A stretch of DNA of 50,548 nucleotides from Natronorubrum halalkaliphilum (GTDB lineage: Archaea; Halobacteriota; Halobacteria; Halobacteriales; Natrialbaceae), in assembly GCF_009834785.1 (NCBI RefSeq), contig NZ_WUYX01000013.1, forward strand, positions 97,820 through 148,367, read 5' to 3'. Each line of letters starts with the position of its first letter. The stretch's first letter is position 1. The notes under the pieces were generated by a model. That model saw nothing but the letters and a program-made list of their open reading frames with translations. It was not told the DNA's origin and did not search any database. Shown here piece after piece: positions 27,450 through 35,238 of the stretch. A program made the position numbers and the translations under genes.

Positions 27450-27524
27450 GGGCGCTTAGCTCAGTCTGGACAGAGTACTTGGCTTCGGACCAAGCTGTCG
27501 CGGGTTCAAATCCTGCAGCGCCCA
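27450..27524 (+). tRNA. tRNA-Arg(UCG)
   Basis: A full cloverleaf of 75 bases. The acceptor stem GGGCGCT pairs with AGCGCCC and the discriminator base is A. The D-arm is in TAGCTCAGTCTGGACAGAG, the anticodon stem is CTTGG/CCAAG with loop CTTCGGA (anticodon TCG, arginine), and the T-arm is CGGGTTCAAATCCTG. CCA is not encoded, and no intron is present. It reads CGA and probably CGG codons. Confidence 0.96.
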
Positions 27525-27796
27525 TCCTTCTTCCACTCGGTGCGAATCCAATACCCTGCATCGGGACGTATTTCCATCTTTTGTACGCGGATCCGGGCCG
27601 GTACGCGAATCTCTCGAGAGTCAACTACCGGAGCGAGCATCGTGATATCGGTGGGACTCGCGTGAGCGACAGACACGGCATTCGAGACGGCCAACGGAGC
27701 CGAGAACTGGAGCGTACGGACCGCCGGTCGAGGGCCTGAAAGCCGGGTTGACCGCGACTTCGCACGGTTCTCGAGGCGGACGCCGAAAACCCCGGC

Positions 27797-28477
27797 TTAC
27801 TTCTCGAAGGGCGTCCCGTCGACTCGTTTCGCTCCTTCGGAGTCGTGGACGACGATGTCGCCGGCGTCGGGGGCCGCGGGTTCGTAGGCGTCCCGGACGC
27901 CGATCGCTTCCTCGAGTTCTCGGATTGCGCGCTCTTTTAACCCGCGGGCGAGTTCTTCGGCGTCCTCGCGAGCGATGTCCCGGCCAAGCCCTTCGCACTC
28001 GTGGGCGCGAACCATTCCCGCCTCGTCGACGGCCTCGCCCATCGGCTGGCTGGTTCCCGCGAGTGCGACGCTGAAGGGGTACGTCCGGCAGATTAGCGGC
28101 CGGTCGTCGTGGGCGACGCAGGCACCGACGCCGTCGTCGGTTTCCTCGTAGAACGTACAGTCCCCGCAGCTGTCGGTCTGGAGCGCCCACTCGAACGTTT
28201 CGCCCTCGAGATCACCGTCTTCGGTCGCCGAGAGGCCGTACGGCATCGGGCGGGCGACGTCGCGCCAGTCGTAGTCGCCTTCGACGCCGTCACTCGCCTC
28301 GAGAGTGCGTACCTCGTCGGGGAACACGGTCGCCGTGTGGTCGTCCGTCTCTTCGCCCTCCCCCTTGCAGCAGGCTCCACAGCGGGTACACTCGAAGCCG
28401 ATCGACTCGATAGCGTCCGCGAGATCGGCGACGGCGAGCTGACGAGCTTGGTCGAGTTCGGCCTCGAGCGATTGCAC
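27797..28477 (-). CDS. YkgJ-family cysteine cluster protein
   Basis: A 226-residue protein with the zinc/iron-sulfur cluster pattern of the YkgJ (UPF0153) family: CTRCGACCKG at residues 30-39 (Cys30, 33, 36, 37), CGDCTFY in the middle, then GACVAHDDRPLICRTYPF, which supplies the remaining ligands. Function is not established; a metal-binding redox role is usually assumed. The start is the GTG at 28477 (MQSLEAELDQARQ), because the 21 codons before it have no coding character. It follows the hydrolase gene by 29 bp and is likely in one operon with it. Confidence 0.88.
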   Translation of the reverse strand: MQSLEAELDQARQLAVADLADAIESIGFECTRCGACCKGEGEETDDHTATVFPDEVRTLEASDGVEGDYDWRDVARPMPYGLSATEDGDLEGETFEWALQTDSCGDCTFYEETDDGVGACVAHDDRPLICRTYPFSVALAGTSQPMGEAVDEAGMVRAHECEGLGRDIAREDAEELARGLKERAIRELEEAIGVRDAYEPAAPDAGDIVVHDSEGAKRVDGTPFEK

Positions 28478-28506
28478 ACCCGATGGTAGGTGCCGATGCG
28501 GAAAAG

Positions 28507-29292
28507 TCAGTCGCTCGGGACCGCTTGCTCGCCGTCCCACGCGACGTGCCCTTCGACGGCGAGTTTCTCCAGATGCGCCGCGACGGTCGCTCGCGCGAGA
28601 TCGCGGACGCCGGAGAGATCCTTCTCGTAGGCCGTCTCGAGGATCGTCTCGAGCGTTTTCCCACCGGCTGCAACCCCCTCGAGAATCCGCCGTTCGCGTC
28701 GTTTTCGGTGGGAAAGCAGCCGTTCAAGGGTTTCACGCGGTCTCTCGATCGCAGGTCCGTGTCCGGGCCAGAGTAGCGGAGGATCGATCGCCCAGAGCCG
28801 CCGCAGTGTGGTGACGTACGCGCGCATGTCGCCCTCGGGTGCGCCGACGACGACGCTGCCCTCGCGGACGGCACAGTCACCGCACAGGATCGGGCCGTCA
28901 CGACCGACTTCGATGGCGATGTGGTCGGGTGCGTGTCCCGGTGCGTCGCGGATCCGAACGGAGTCGTCACCGAGGGGAATCGTCCGTCCCGGTTTAACGG
29001 TCCGGTCGGGCTCGGTGCCCGTCGCATCGACGAATCGGTCGGTCCGACCGTATCGGGCCCAGACCGTTGCAGCGGTCTCCTCGGCGTAGGCTGAGACGGC
29101 ACCGACGTGGTCGGGATGGGTGTGCGTGAGAAGAATGTGTTCGACGGATCGTTCGTCGACCAGTCGGTCGAGTACGTCGGTACGTGCCGCGGGATCGACG
29201 AGTACGGCCGGATCCCGTCCGAGCAGATAGGCGTTAGTCTCTCCGGTGGGGGCTCGCGTCGCGACCGGGACGGAGCACCGAGTAACATCCAT
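28507..29292 (-). CDS. Metallo-beta-lactamase-fold hydrolase with winged-helix end
   Basis: A 261-residue LACTB2-like protein. The metal motif is THTHPDHVG (His57, His59, Asp61, His62), with later ligands in GHAPDH, CGDC and WPGHGP. The C-terminal 60 residues form the winged helix known from this group (KTLETILETAYEKDLSGVRDLARATVAAHLEKL). It probably hydrolyses a thioester or a nucleic acid; the substrate is unknown. The start is the ATG in MDVTRCSVPVATR. A related but different protein is encoded at 43397. Confidence 0.9.
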   Translation of the reverse strand: MDVTRCSVPVATRAPTGETNAYLLGRDPAVLVDPAARTDVLDRLVDERSVEHILLTHTHPDHVGAVSAYAEETAATVWARYGRTDRFVDATGTEPDRTVKPGRTIPLGDDSVRIRDAPGHAPDHIAIEVGRDGPILCGDCAVREGSVVVGAPEGDMRAYVTTLRRLWAIDPPLLWPGHGPAIERPRETLERLLSHRKRRERRILEGVAAGGKTLETILETAYEKDLSGVRDLARATVAAHLEKLAVEGHVAWDGEQAVPSD

Positions 29293-29418
29293 ATCTCGAG
29301 GTATCGGCGAGCGAAAAAGTGTGTGTCGGCAGGGCGGCGGTGATGGTGACGGTGACACCGACGTCGGCAAACGATCCCATCTCACTCCCGGATCGATGCG
29401 GACCGTGATGCCGGCCGA

Positions 29419-29700
29419 TCAGTGTTTGAGGTAGTACACCTGTTTGCGGGCGTCGCGGAAGCTGTACCGGGAGCCGACGAGGCCGACGTCCTCGAGTCGG
29501 TTCAGCGCGTAGCGAACGGTACGGTCGGGGAGCAGCGACTCCTCGGCGAGTTGGCCCTGCGAGAGCGGCGAATCGGTTTCGAGAACCTTCGCGACGAGTT
29601 TCGCACTCGGTGGCAGGTCGCAAAGACGGTCGCGGTATTCCTCTTTCGACAGCGTTTCTTCGGCGGCGACGCCACGGTCCTCGGCTGTACTCATGCTCAT
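29419..29700 (-). CDS. Winged-helix MarR-type transcription regulator
   Basis: A 93-residue DNA-binding protein almost entirely made of a winged helix: LPPSAKLVAKVLETDSPLSQGQLAEESLLPDRTVRYALNRLEDVGLV, followed by a wing ending DARKQVYYLKH. It belongs to a common haloarchaeal group of small regulators of unknown target. The start at 29700 has a close alternative two codons later (29694). TATA-like CATATAGG on the minus strand (about 29738) lies upstream. Confidence 0.88.
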   Translation of the reverse strand: MSMSTAEDRGVAAEETLSKEEYRDRLCDLPPSAKLVAKVLETDSPLSQGQLAEESLLPDRTVRYALNRLEDVGLVGSRYSFRDARKQVYYLKH

Positions 29701-30035
29701 ACCTATATCGGCGGAATCGGCATTGGTAAACCTTCCCTATATGTAGATACGAACAGTCCTGTTTGTATAAGGTGTATGAATGAGGTATTAACACAGGTTG
29801 TGGGATTGCCGCTCCGTCTCCCGGTTGGGTTTATATGCCCTTTCTCGATCTCGATGCAGCGCTCCGAACGAGTGTCTATCGTTCTCGAGAGGCGATACGT
29901 CCGATGCCGAGGATAGCCTCCGTGGAATTGTTTTATTACCAATGAATTCTTTCCGGTATTTCAACCCGTCAATCGGTCGCTTGCCGATAGACTCCAGTAT
30001 CGTTTTATCCTCCGGCTACTGTAGTTGCGCCCAGT
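29701..30035. other. Intergenic region between divergent genes, 335 bp
   Basis: It contains the promoter of the winged-helix gene (left) and a TTTTATC TATA box (about 30003) for the methyltransferase (right). In between, a plus-strand TTTATATG (about 29829) and a T-rich TTGTTTTATTA (about 29930) could bound a short transcript of about 80 bases, but I see no stable fold. A 46-codon frame from 29776 is possible yet has poor codon bias and is not called. Confidence 0.4.
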
Positions 30036-30743
30036 GTGAAAGGACAGGAGTGGTACCAGGCCGACGACGTCGCCGAGGAGTACGACGACAAGCGCTTCTC
30101 CAAGGGCGGACAGCTGATCGACCGCCGGGAGAAAGAAGCCGTCCTCGAGGCGATTATGCCCGTCGAGGACCGGAACATCCTCGAGATCGCCTGTGGTACC
30201 GGGCGGTTTTCGGTGATGCTTGCCGAGCAGGGCGCTGACGTCATTGGACTCGATATTTCGGCGGCGATGTTACAGCAGGGGCGCAAAAAGACTCAGGACG
30301 TGGCACTCGAGGGCACGCTCGAGTTCCTGCGGGGTGATGCGGGACGGCTGCCGTTCCCGGACGACCACTTCGATACCGTCATCGCGATGCGGTTTTTCCA
30401 CCTCGCGGACGATCCGGAGGGGTTCCTCGAGGAGATGCGCCGCGTCTCCCGGGAGCAAATCGTCTTCGACACGTTCAACCGGTTTAGCGCCCGCAGCGTG
30501 TACAACTGGGCGCTGCCGATGGGTTCGAGACTCTACTCGAAGAGCGAGGTGGCCGTCTTGCTCGCGAAGACCGACCTGACGCTGGTCGACGTTGAGGACG
30601 ACTTCATCGCTCCCTACGGGCTCTACCGTTCGATCCCGAACGCGCTCGCGTCACCGATCCGCGCAGTCGACAAGGCGGTCGGCGAGCTGCCGGTGACCGA
30701 CCACCTCGCGTCGGTGTCGTACTGGAACACGCGGGTTCGATAG
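30036..30743 (+). CDS. Class I SAM-dependent methyltransferase
   Basis: A 235-residue enzyme with the UbiE/type-11 pattern: ILEIACGTGRFSVMLAEQGADVIGLDIS (SAM loop, residues about 48-75), GDAGRLPFPDDHFDTVIAMRFFHLADDPEGFLEEMRRV. The substrate is unknown. The start is a GTG about 30 bp after a TATA box, fitting a leaderless mRNA. The next plus-strand gene is a glycosyltransferase, but a 207-bp repeat element stands between them. Cell-surface glycan or lipid modification would be plausible, but this is only context. Confidence 0.88.
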   Translation: MKGQEWYQADDVAEEYDDKRFSKGGQLIDRREKEAVLEAIMPVEDRNILEIACGTGRFSVMLAEQGADVIGLDISAAMLQQGRKKTQDVALEGTLEFLRGDAGRLPFPDDHFDTVIAMRFFHLADDPEGFLEEMRRVSREQIVFDTFNRFSARSVYNWALPMGSRLYSKSEVAVLLAKTDLTLVDVEDDFIAPYGLYRSIPNALASPIRAVDKAVGELPVTDHLASVSYWNTRVR

Positions 30744-30840
30744 CGACGGATAGCAGGTCCGTCCGCACTTCCAACCCGCGCCGAGCGGTAGAAACTGCAC
30801 CGATCGGCACGTCCGTCACTGTAGGGTTCTCGCGACGCTG

Positions 30841-31047
30841 CCATAGTAACAATTGGAACTGTTTACACACCGACCCCACTCGCTTGCGGGTCGGTCACTC
30901 CGCGTCTGCTCACGTCGGCGTGCCGCCGTTCGTGCGGTTCGCGGGATCGGTGATCCCACGCTATTCGCGTCTCCGCGATTCTCGCGTCCTCGAACCGGGC
31001 TCCCATCGTGCGATCGGGTGTGAACTGAGTTCCAGTAGCTACTATAG
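30841..31047. repeat. 207-bp MITE-like element with imperfect terminal inverted repeats
   Basis: The left end CCATAGTAACAATTGGAACT and the right end, read on the minus strand, CTATAGTAGCTACTGGAACT agree at 15 of 20 positions, and both are followed after a few bases by CACACC. The interior has a GACCC...GGGTC hairpin and no credible frame. It fills most of the 400-bp gap 30744-31143. The structure is that of a non-autonomous inverted-repeat element; no clear target-site duplication is visible, so its exact ends are uncertain. Confidence 0.6.
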
Positions 31048-31143
31048 CCCTCGGTGGAGTGTCACTACTCTCGCTTTCTTGTCACTATCACGCGCGGCGG
31101 TAAACCCCCCTAATTTTACTATCGACGAATTCAACCACGTGGT

Positions 31144-32043
31144 ATGGAGCTCTCGGTAGTCGTCTCGACGCTCAACGACCGGGAGCAGTTGCTATCGTGT
31201 CTCGACGCGCTCGCGGAACGGACGCCCGCATCGACGGAAGTGATCGTCGTCAACGGCCCCTCTTCGGACGGAACGTCCGGCGTAGTCCGTGAACGCACCG
31301 ACGTCGACGTGCTCGTCGAAATCTCCGAGCGCAATTCGAACGTGTCGCGCAACGCCGGACTCGGGACTGCGACGGGTGAGGTCGTCGCCTTCCTCGACGG
31401 CGAGTACGCGATCGAACACAGCTGGTACGAGGCCGTCGAGCGGTCGATCGCCAACGGGACGGATATCGTTACCGGGCCCGTGACCGGCAGAAACACCGAC
31501 CGCGAACTCCGGGAGCCACGGAGGGTCGCCGGTCGCAGCGTGATCCACTTCGACGGCGACAACGTCGCCTTCGATCGGACCGTCCTCGAGGCCGTCGACG
31601 GCTTCGACGAGTATCTCGAAGTCGGCGGGGAGCGGGACTGTGCCCACCGCGTGGCCGGTCTCGGCTTCGACACCACCTGGGACGCCGAGATGGCCGCCAG
31701 ATGCGAGGTCGGCACCGACGGCGGCCAACCCGACACCGACTGGGGCGCGACCTACCGCTCGCTGACCTACCGACTCGCAAAGAACTACGGCCCGCGGCCG
31801 ACGGTCTTGGCCCGCATGATCGGCAGCGCCCTCCGCGACGGGGCCGCGGGTGCCCGCGGGGTCGTCGCCGGCGACGAGACGCCGACGGGTTGGATATCCA
31901 ACGGAACCAACGTCGTCTCGAACGCCGTTTGCGGGATCCGGGACGGACTCGGCGCGCGCTACAGCGATCGTTCGGCACAGCGGAATCCGAACGGGCTCTC
32001 GGTGCGACACGACCGAGCCGTTCACGTCTACGATCGGCGATAA
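31144..32043 (+). CDS. Family 2 glycosyltransferase
   Basis: A 299-residue GT-A fold enzyme. Seen: MELSVVVSTLNDREQLLSCLDAL (nucleotide-sugar strand), VIVVNGPSSDGT, RNAGLGTATGEVVAFLDGEY (where DGE replaces the usual DxD metal motif) and GERDCAHRVAGLGF in the acceptor region. It lacks membrane helices and probably acts on the cytoplasmic face, perhaps in S-layer or archaellin glycosylation, which in haloarchaea uses many GT2 enzymes. A TATA-like TTTTACTATC precedes the start by about 25 bp, after the repeat element. Confidence 0.88.
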   Translation: MELSVVVSTLNDREQLLSCLDALAERTPASTEVIVVNGPSSDGTSGVVRERTDVDVLVEISERNSNVSRNAGLGTATGEVVAFLDGEYAIEHSWYEAVERSIANGTDIVTGPVTGRNTDRELREPRRVAGRSVIHFDGDNVAFDRTVLEAVDGFDEYLEVGGERDCAHRVAGLGFDTTWDAEMAARCEVGTDGGQPDTDWGATYRSLTYRLAKNYGPRPTVLARMIGSALRDGAAGARGVVAGDETPTGWISNGTNVVSNAVCGIRDGLGARYSDRSAQRNPNGLSVRHDRAVHVYDRR

Positions 32044-32168
32044 CGGTGACGAGACGGTCACGGATCGGTCACAGAACGATTACGGGGTGGACGCTGGGCG
32101 CTATCGCCGTGGGGAACAGGTCCGAGAGAACTCTCACTGTCTCGAGAACGAGTCTGAAAACCGGCGCG

Positions 32169-32951
32169 TCAGTTCCCTTCGAGCACTTCGTAGGAGACGT
32201 CTGCATCGCGGAGCGTGTCCGTGACCCGGCCGACTTCGTCGGTCGTGACAACGGCGGTCACCGCGAGCCCCCGTTCGGCCCCCTCGGCGGCGACCTCGCC
32301 GGCGGCGAACGTGAGGGCCGGCTCGGTTCCGGCCTGTCGGCAGGCGACGACGGCTTCGACGCCGGTCGCGACGACGCGGTCGGCGTCGGCACAGGCGTCG
32401 GTAACGGTCTCCTCGGTGACGGCGCGACTGCCGCCGGTTCGGACGGTCGGTATCTGCAGGACCGTCACGGAGCCGGGCTCTAAGTCCATGACGCCCTCGA
32501 AGCTCGTGACGCCGACGTCGGTGCCGGCCTCGGCATCGGTCGTGGCGACGCCGGTCGCCGGCCCCTCGCTGCCGGGAGTCGCGTGGAGCAGGCCGTCTTG
32601 GATCGAGAGCGAGACGGTTTCGCCCTCTTCGATATCGTCGGTTGCGATGTAGGCCGCCTCGCTCATCGCGCCCAGGACGTCCCCGGTCACGTGGTCGGCG
32701 AAGCGGCGAACGTCGTCTGCGGTCCGAAAGAGCCAGTCGACGCCCTCCTGTGTGACGCGATACCGCGAGCGCCCCTCTTTCTCGACGAGGCCGTCGTCGA
32801 CGAGTTCGCGAATGTACTCGCTGACCGCCTGACTCGTCACGCCGACTTCCTCGGCGATCTCTCCCTGGCTGACGGCGGGCTGGCGTTCGGCGATCTGGAC
32901 GAGAATCCGAAACCGCGTCGCGGCCCGCTTGTTGTCGAGGACGTCGACCAT
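32169..32951 (-). CDS. Winged-helix regulator with C-terminal sensing domain
   Basis: A 260-residue archaeal regulator. The N-terminal winged helix is clear (RFRILVQIAERQPAVSQGEIAEEVGVTSQAVSEYIRELVDDGLVEKEGRSRYRVTQEGVDWL). The remaining 170 residues are a Val/Thr/Ala-rich alpha/beta domain seen in conserved archaeal proteins of this layout, probably for ligand binding. No target is known. It is transcribed away from artA, so the 183-bp region 32952-33134 is a divergent promoter region. Confidence 0.87.
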   Translation of the reverse strand: MVDVLDNKRAATRFRILVQIAERQPAVSQGEIAEEVGVTSQAVSEYIRELVDDGLVEKEGRSRYRVTQEGVDWLFRTADDVRRFADHVTGDVLGAMSEAAYIATDDIEEGETVSLSIQDGLLHATPGSEGPATGVATTDAEAGTDVGVTSFEGVMDLEPGSVTVLQIPTVRTGGSRAVTEETVTDACADADRVVATGVEAVVACRQAGTEPALTFAAGEVAAEGAERGLAVTAVVTTDEVGRVTDTLRDADVSYEVLEGN

Positions 32952-33134
32952 GTGCTAGGTCTTTGACGACCGTCCAAAAAAGAGCCTCGGTCGCCGTCGC
33001 CCGTCTTCCGCCGGCTCGCGTCGCTCGAGCGACCGGATATCGTCGCCTCGGCCCGCGAAACGCGATCGGCTCTCGACCGCAAAGCGGCGTTCGCGAGGCG
33101 TCAAGTTGATAGCAAGAGCGTGCTTCAGTCTTCC

Positions 33135-34166
33135 ATGAATATGGCGTCCGTATCCGCCGCGACCGACGCCGCGTCGGTCGTTGGCCTCGAGAGCGCAGGT
33201 GCGACCGCACTGACGCCGGCAATCCTCAGTTCAATACAGCTGACGGATATGTTGGCGTGGGTCGCAGTCGCCGCGTTCTTCGGCGCGTTAGTCCTCCGGT
33301 GGCAGGGTGCACTCGAGCCGGCGCGCTATCTCGCGACGGGGGCCTGGGTCACCTTCGGTGGCTTCTGGCTGACGATGGTGCCCTACTACTATTACGAGAT
33401 GCAAAGTCCCCTGCAGACGATTCTGGCCCTCGCCGCGCTCCCGCTGTGTGCCTACACCGGCTATCTCCTCTGGGGGGGCCGCGACTCGCTGTTCCTCCTG
33501 ACGAAAGCCATCGCGTTCATGGGCTTGATCTATCTGCCCGCGGAAACGATCCCGGTGTTCCGAGCGTGGTTGATCGAAACGACCGCGGTCCAGACACACT
33601 ACGGAATGGAACTGCTCGGTCACAGTCCCGGTCTGAGCGAGGGTGCAAACGGCTACCAGAGCCGATTTAACTTCGACTCCGACGAAACGGTAACCGGTCG
33701 GACGACCTACATCATCCTCGCCTGTACCGGCATCGGTAGCATGGCCATCTTCGGCGGGCTGGTCGCCGCGGTAAAGGCCCCGCTCAGACGAAAGGTCACC
33801 GCGTTCGCGCTGGCGATCGGGGTCATCTGGTTCCTCAACCTCCTCCGGAACGTCTTCATCGGCCTGGCCTCGCCGTGGGGCTGGTTCCAGCAGGACTGGC
33901 TCGTCTCGTTCATGGTCACCTACATGGGAGCCGAGGAGAGTCGCGTCTCCTTCCTCGTGGCCCACAACTACATCGCCCAGTCGCTGTCGATCGTTGCCCT
34001 CCTCGGGATCACCTACCTTCTCGTGAAGATCGTCCCCGAAATCTTAGAACCCCTGGAGGACGTCCTCTTCATCCTCACCGGCAACGAGTACGATCTGCTC
34101 GAGGCGCTCGGCGCGGACGATATTCGGGCCGACGGCGGTTCCGAGCGCGCTGACAGCGAGCGATGA
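33135..34166 (+). CDS. artA: Archaeosortase A
   Basis: A 343-residue membrane transpeptidase with about eight helices. It recognises PGF-CTERM tails of surface proteins such as the S-layer glycoprotein, removes them and helps attach the protein to a membrane lipid. The catalytic triad of the family is present: Cys197 in ILACTGIGSM, Arg238 in LLRNVFIGLASPW and His277 in VAHNYIAQSLS. The start is the ATG at 33135; a GTG at 33120 and an ATG two codons later are alternatives. It is followed after 13 bp by a phosphoesterase gene. No PGF-CTERM substrate is encoded in this window. Confidence 0.95.
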   Translation: MNMASVSAATDAASVVGLESAGATALTPAILSSIQLTDMLAWVAVAAFFGALVLRWQGALEPARYLATGAWVTFGGFWLTMVPYYYYEMQSPLQTILALAALPLCAYTGYLLWGGRDSLFLLTKAIAFMGLIYLPAETIPVFRAWLIETTAVQTHYGMELLGHSPGLSEGANGYQSRFNFDSDETVTGRTTYIILACTGIGSMAIFGGLVAAVKAPLRRKVTAFALAIGVIWFLNLLRNVFIGLASPWGWFQQDWLVSFMVTYMGAEESRVSFLVAHNYIAQSLSIVALLGITYLLVKIVPEILEPLEDVLFILTGNEYDLLEALGADDIRADGGSERADSER

Positions 34167-34179
34167 CGAATCACCGACA

Positions 34180-34911
34180 GTGACCACCGTCGATCTCCCC
34201 GTCTCGCCGATCGAACGCGTGCTCTTCGTCCCCCAAGCCGACGCGCTCGTCGTCGCCGACCTCCACCTCGGGAAGGCCGCCGACTCGAGTATCGACGCGC
34301 CGATCGACGACGGGGCTGACGTTCGCGACCGTCTCGAGTCCCTCCTCGCTCGCACCGACCCCGACACAGTCGTCGTCGCGGGCGACGTACTCCACTCCTT
34401 CCGGGGGGTTCCCCGCGGCGTCGAACGCGAACTTTCCGCTCTCGAGGACTGCGTCGACGCGGCCGGCGCGTCGTTCGTCGTCACGCCTGGCAATCACGAC
34501 GCGATGCTCGAGGACGTGTTCGACGGACCGACGGCGAGCGAGTACCGCCTCGCGGATGGCGAGACGGTCGTCTGTCACGGCCACGAACGACCCGAACTGG
34601 AGGCGACGCGGTACGTCGTCGGCCACGATCACCCGGCACTCTCCGTCGAGGGGCGCAAACTGCCGTGTTTTCTCTACGGGCCGGATGCGGCCGACGGAGT
34701 CGGGGACGAAGCGCAAGCCGAAGCCGACGTCGTCATGCTTCCCGCCTTCACGAGGCTCGCCGCGGGGGCGACGGTCAACGGCATGCGCGCTCGAGACTTT
34801 CAATCGCCGCTGGTTTCCGACGCGGACCGGTTCCACCCGGCCGTCTGGGACGACTCGAGCGAGGAGCCGCTATGGTTTCCGCGGCTGGGAGAGTGTCGAC
34901 GGCTGTTGTGA
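34180..34911 (+). CDS. Metallophosphoesterase
   Basis: A 243-residue calcineurin-like phosphoesterase with all metal-binding blocks: ADLHLGK (Asp27, His29), VVAGDVLHS (Gly67-Asp68), TPGNHD (103-106), CHGHE (131-135) and GHDHP (147-151). It belongs to the archaeal group of putative phosphoesterases often found near DNA-repair helicases; its substrate is unknown. The start is a GTG, 13 bp after artA on the same strand, so the two are probably cotranscribed. Confidence 0.92.
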   Translation: MTTVDLPVSPIERVLFVPQADALVVADLHLGKAADSSIDAPIDDGADVRDRLESLLARTDPDTVVVAGDVLHSFRGVPRGVERELSALEDCVDAAGASFVVTPGNHDAMLEDVFDGPTASEYRLADGETVVCHGHERPELEATRYVVGHDHPALSVEGRKLPCFLYGPDAADGVGDEAQAEADVVMLPAFTRLAAGATVNGMRARDFQSPLVSDADRFHPAVWDDSSEEPLWFPRLGECRRLL

Positions 34912-34933
34912 CCGCGACCGTTCGTCGAACGGG

Positions 34934-35092
34934 CTAGCACCGCCGCAGCCATCGGATAATCGTGTCGCCGAATCGATGGGCCACTAACACGACGAGAGCG
35001 GCCGCTGTGAGCGAAATGCTCACCGCGGCGACGAACAGTCGGGTGAGCCGGCGGTCCACCGCTTCGGGTCGCTGTGTGCCTCTGCGTGACAT
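34934..35092 (-). CDS. Single-helix small membrane protein
   Basis: A 52-residue protein: basic N-terminus MSRRGTQRPEAVDRRLTR, one hydrophobic helix LFVAAVSISLTAAALVVLVA, then HRFGDTIIRWLRRC. The positive ends and single helix suggest a small membrane protein. The ATG is preceded by a promoter region that overlaps the heptamer arrays. The longer opposite frames here are shadows. No family recognised. Confidence 0.55.
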   Translation of the reverse strand: MSRRGTQRPEAVDRRLTRLFVAAVSISLTAAALVVLVAHRFGDTIIRWLRRC

Positions 35093-35151
35093 CTCCTTGG
35101 CTTGTACTCCCGCAAAGGGATAGCTGGTCGTGCCCGATCGAACGATCCGGC

Positions 35152-35232
35152 GGGTTGAGGGTTGATGGTCGAGGGTCGAGGGTTGAGGGTCGAGGGTCGG
35201 TTCGAGGACGCGACGGGCGACGGGCGACGGCC
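35152..35232. repeat. Two heptamer tandem arrays
   Basis: Seven consecutive 7-bp units of GGG-T-(T/C)-GA type fill 35152-35200 exactly (consensus GGGTYGA, one unit begins T and the last ends G). After 11 bp comes a second array of three GACGGGC-type heptamers (35212-35232). The arrays end just beyond the stop of the FAD enzyme gene and lie upstream of the 52-residue protein. Confidence 0.75.
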
Positions 35233-35238
35233 GACGAA

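Noticed and set aside
29776-29916. 46-codon frame after a TATA-like box
   Set aside because: Codon third positions are not GC-biased and the peptide has no recognisable pattern.
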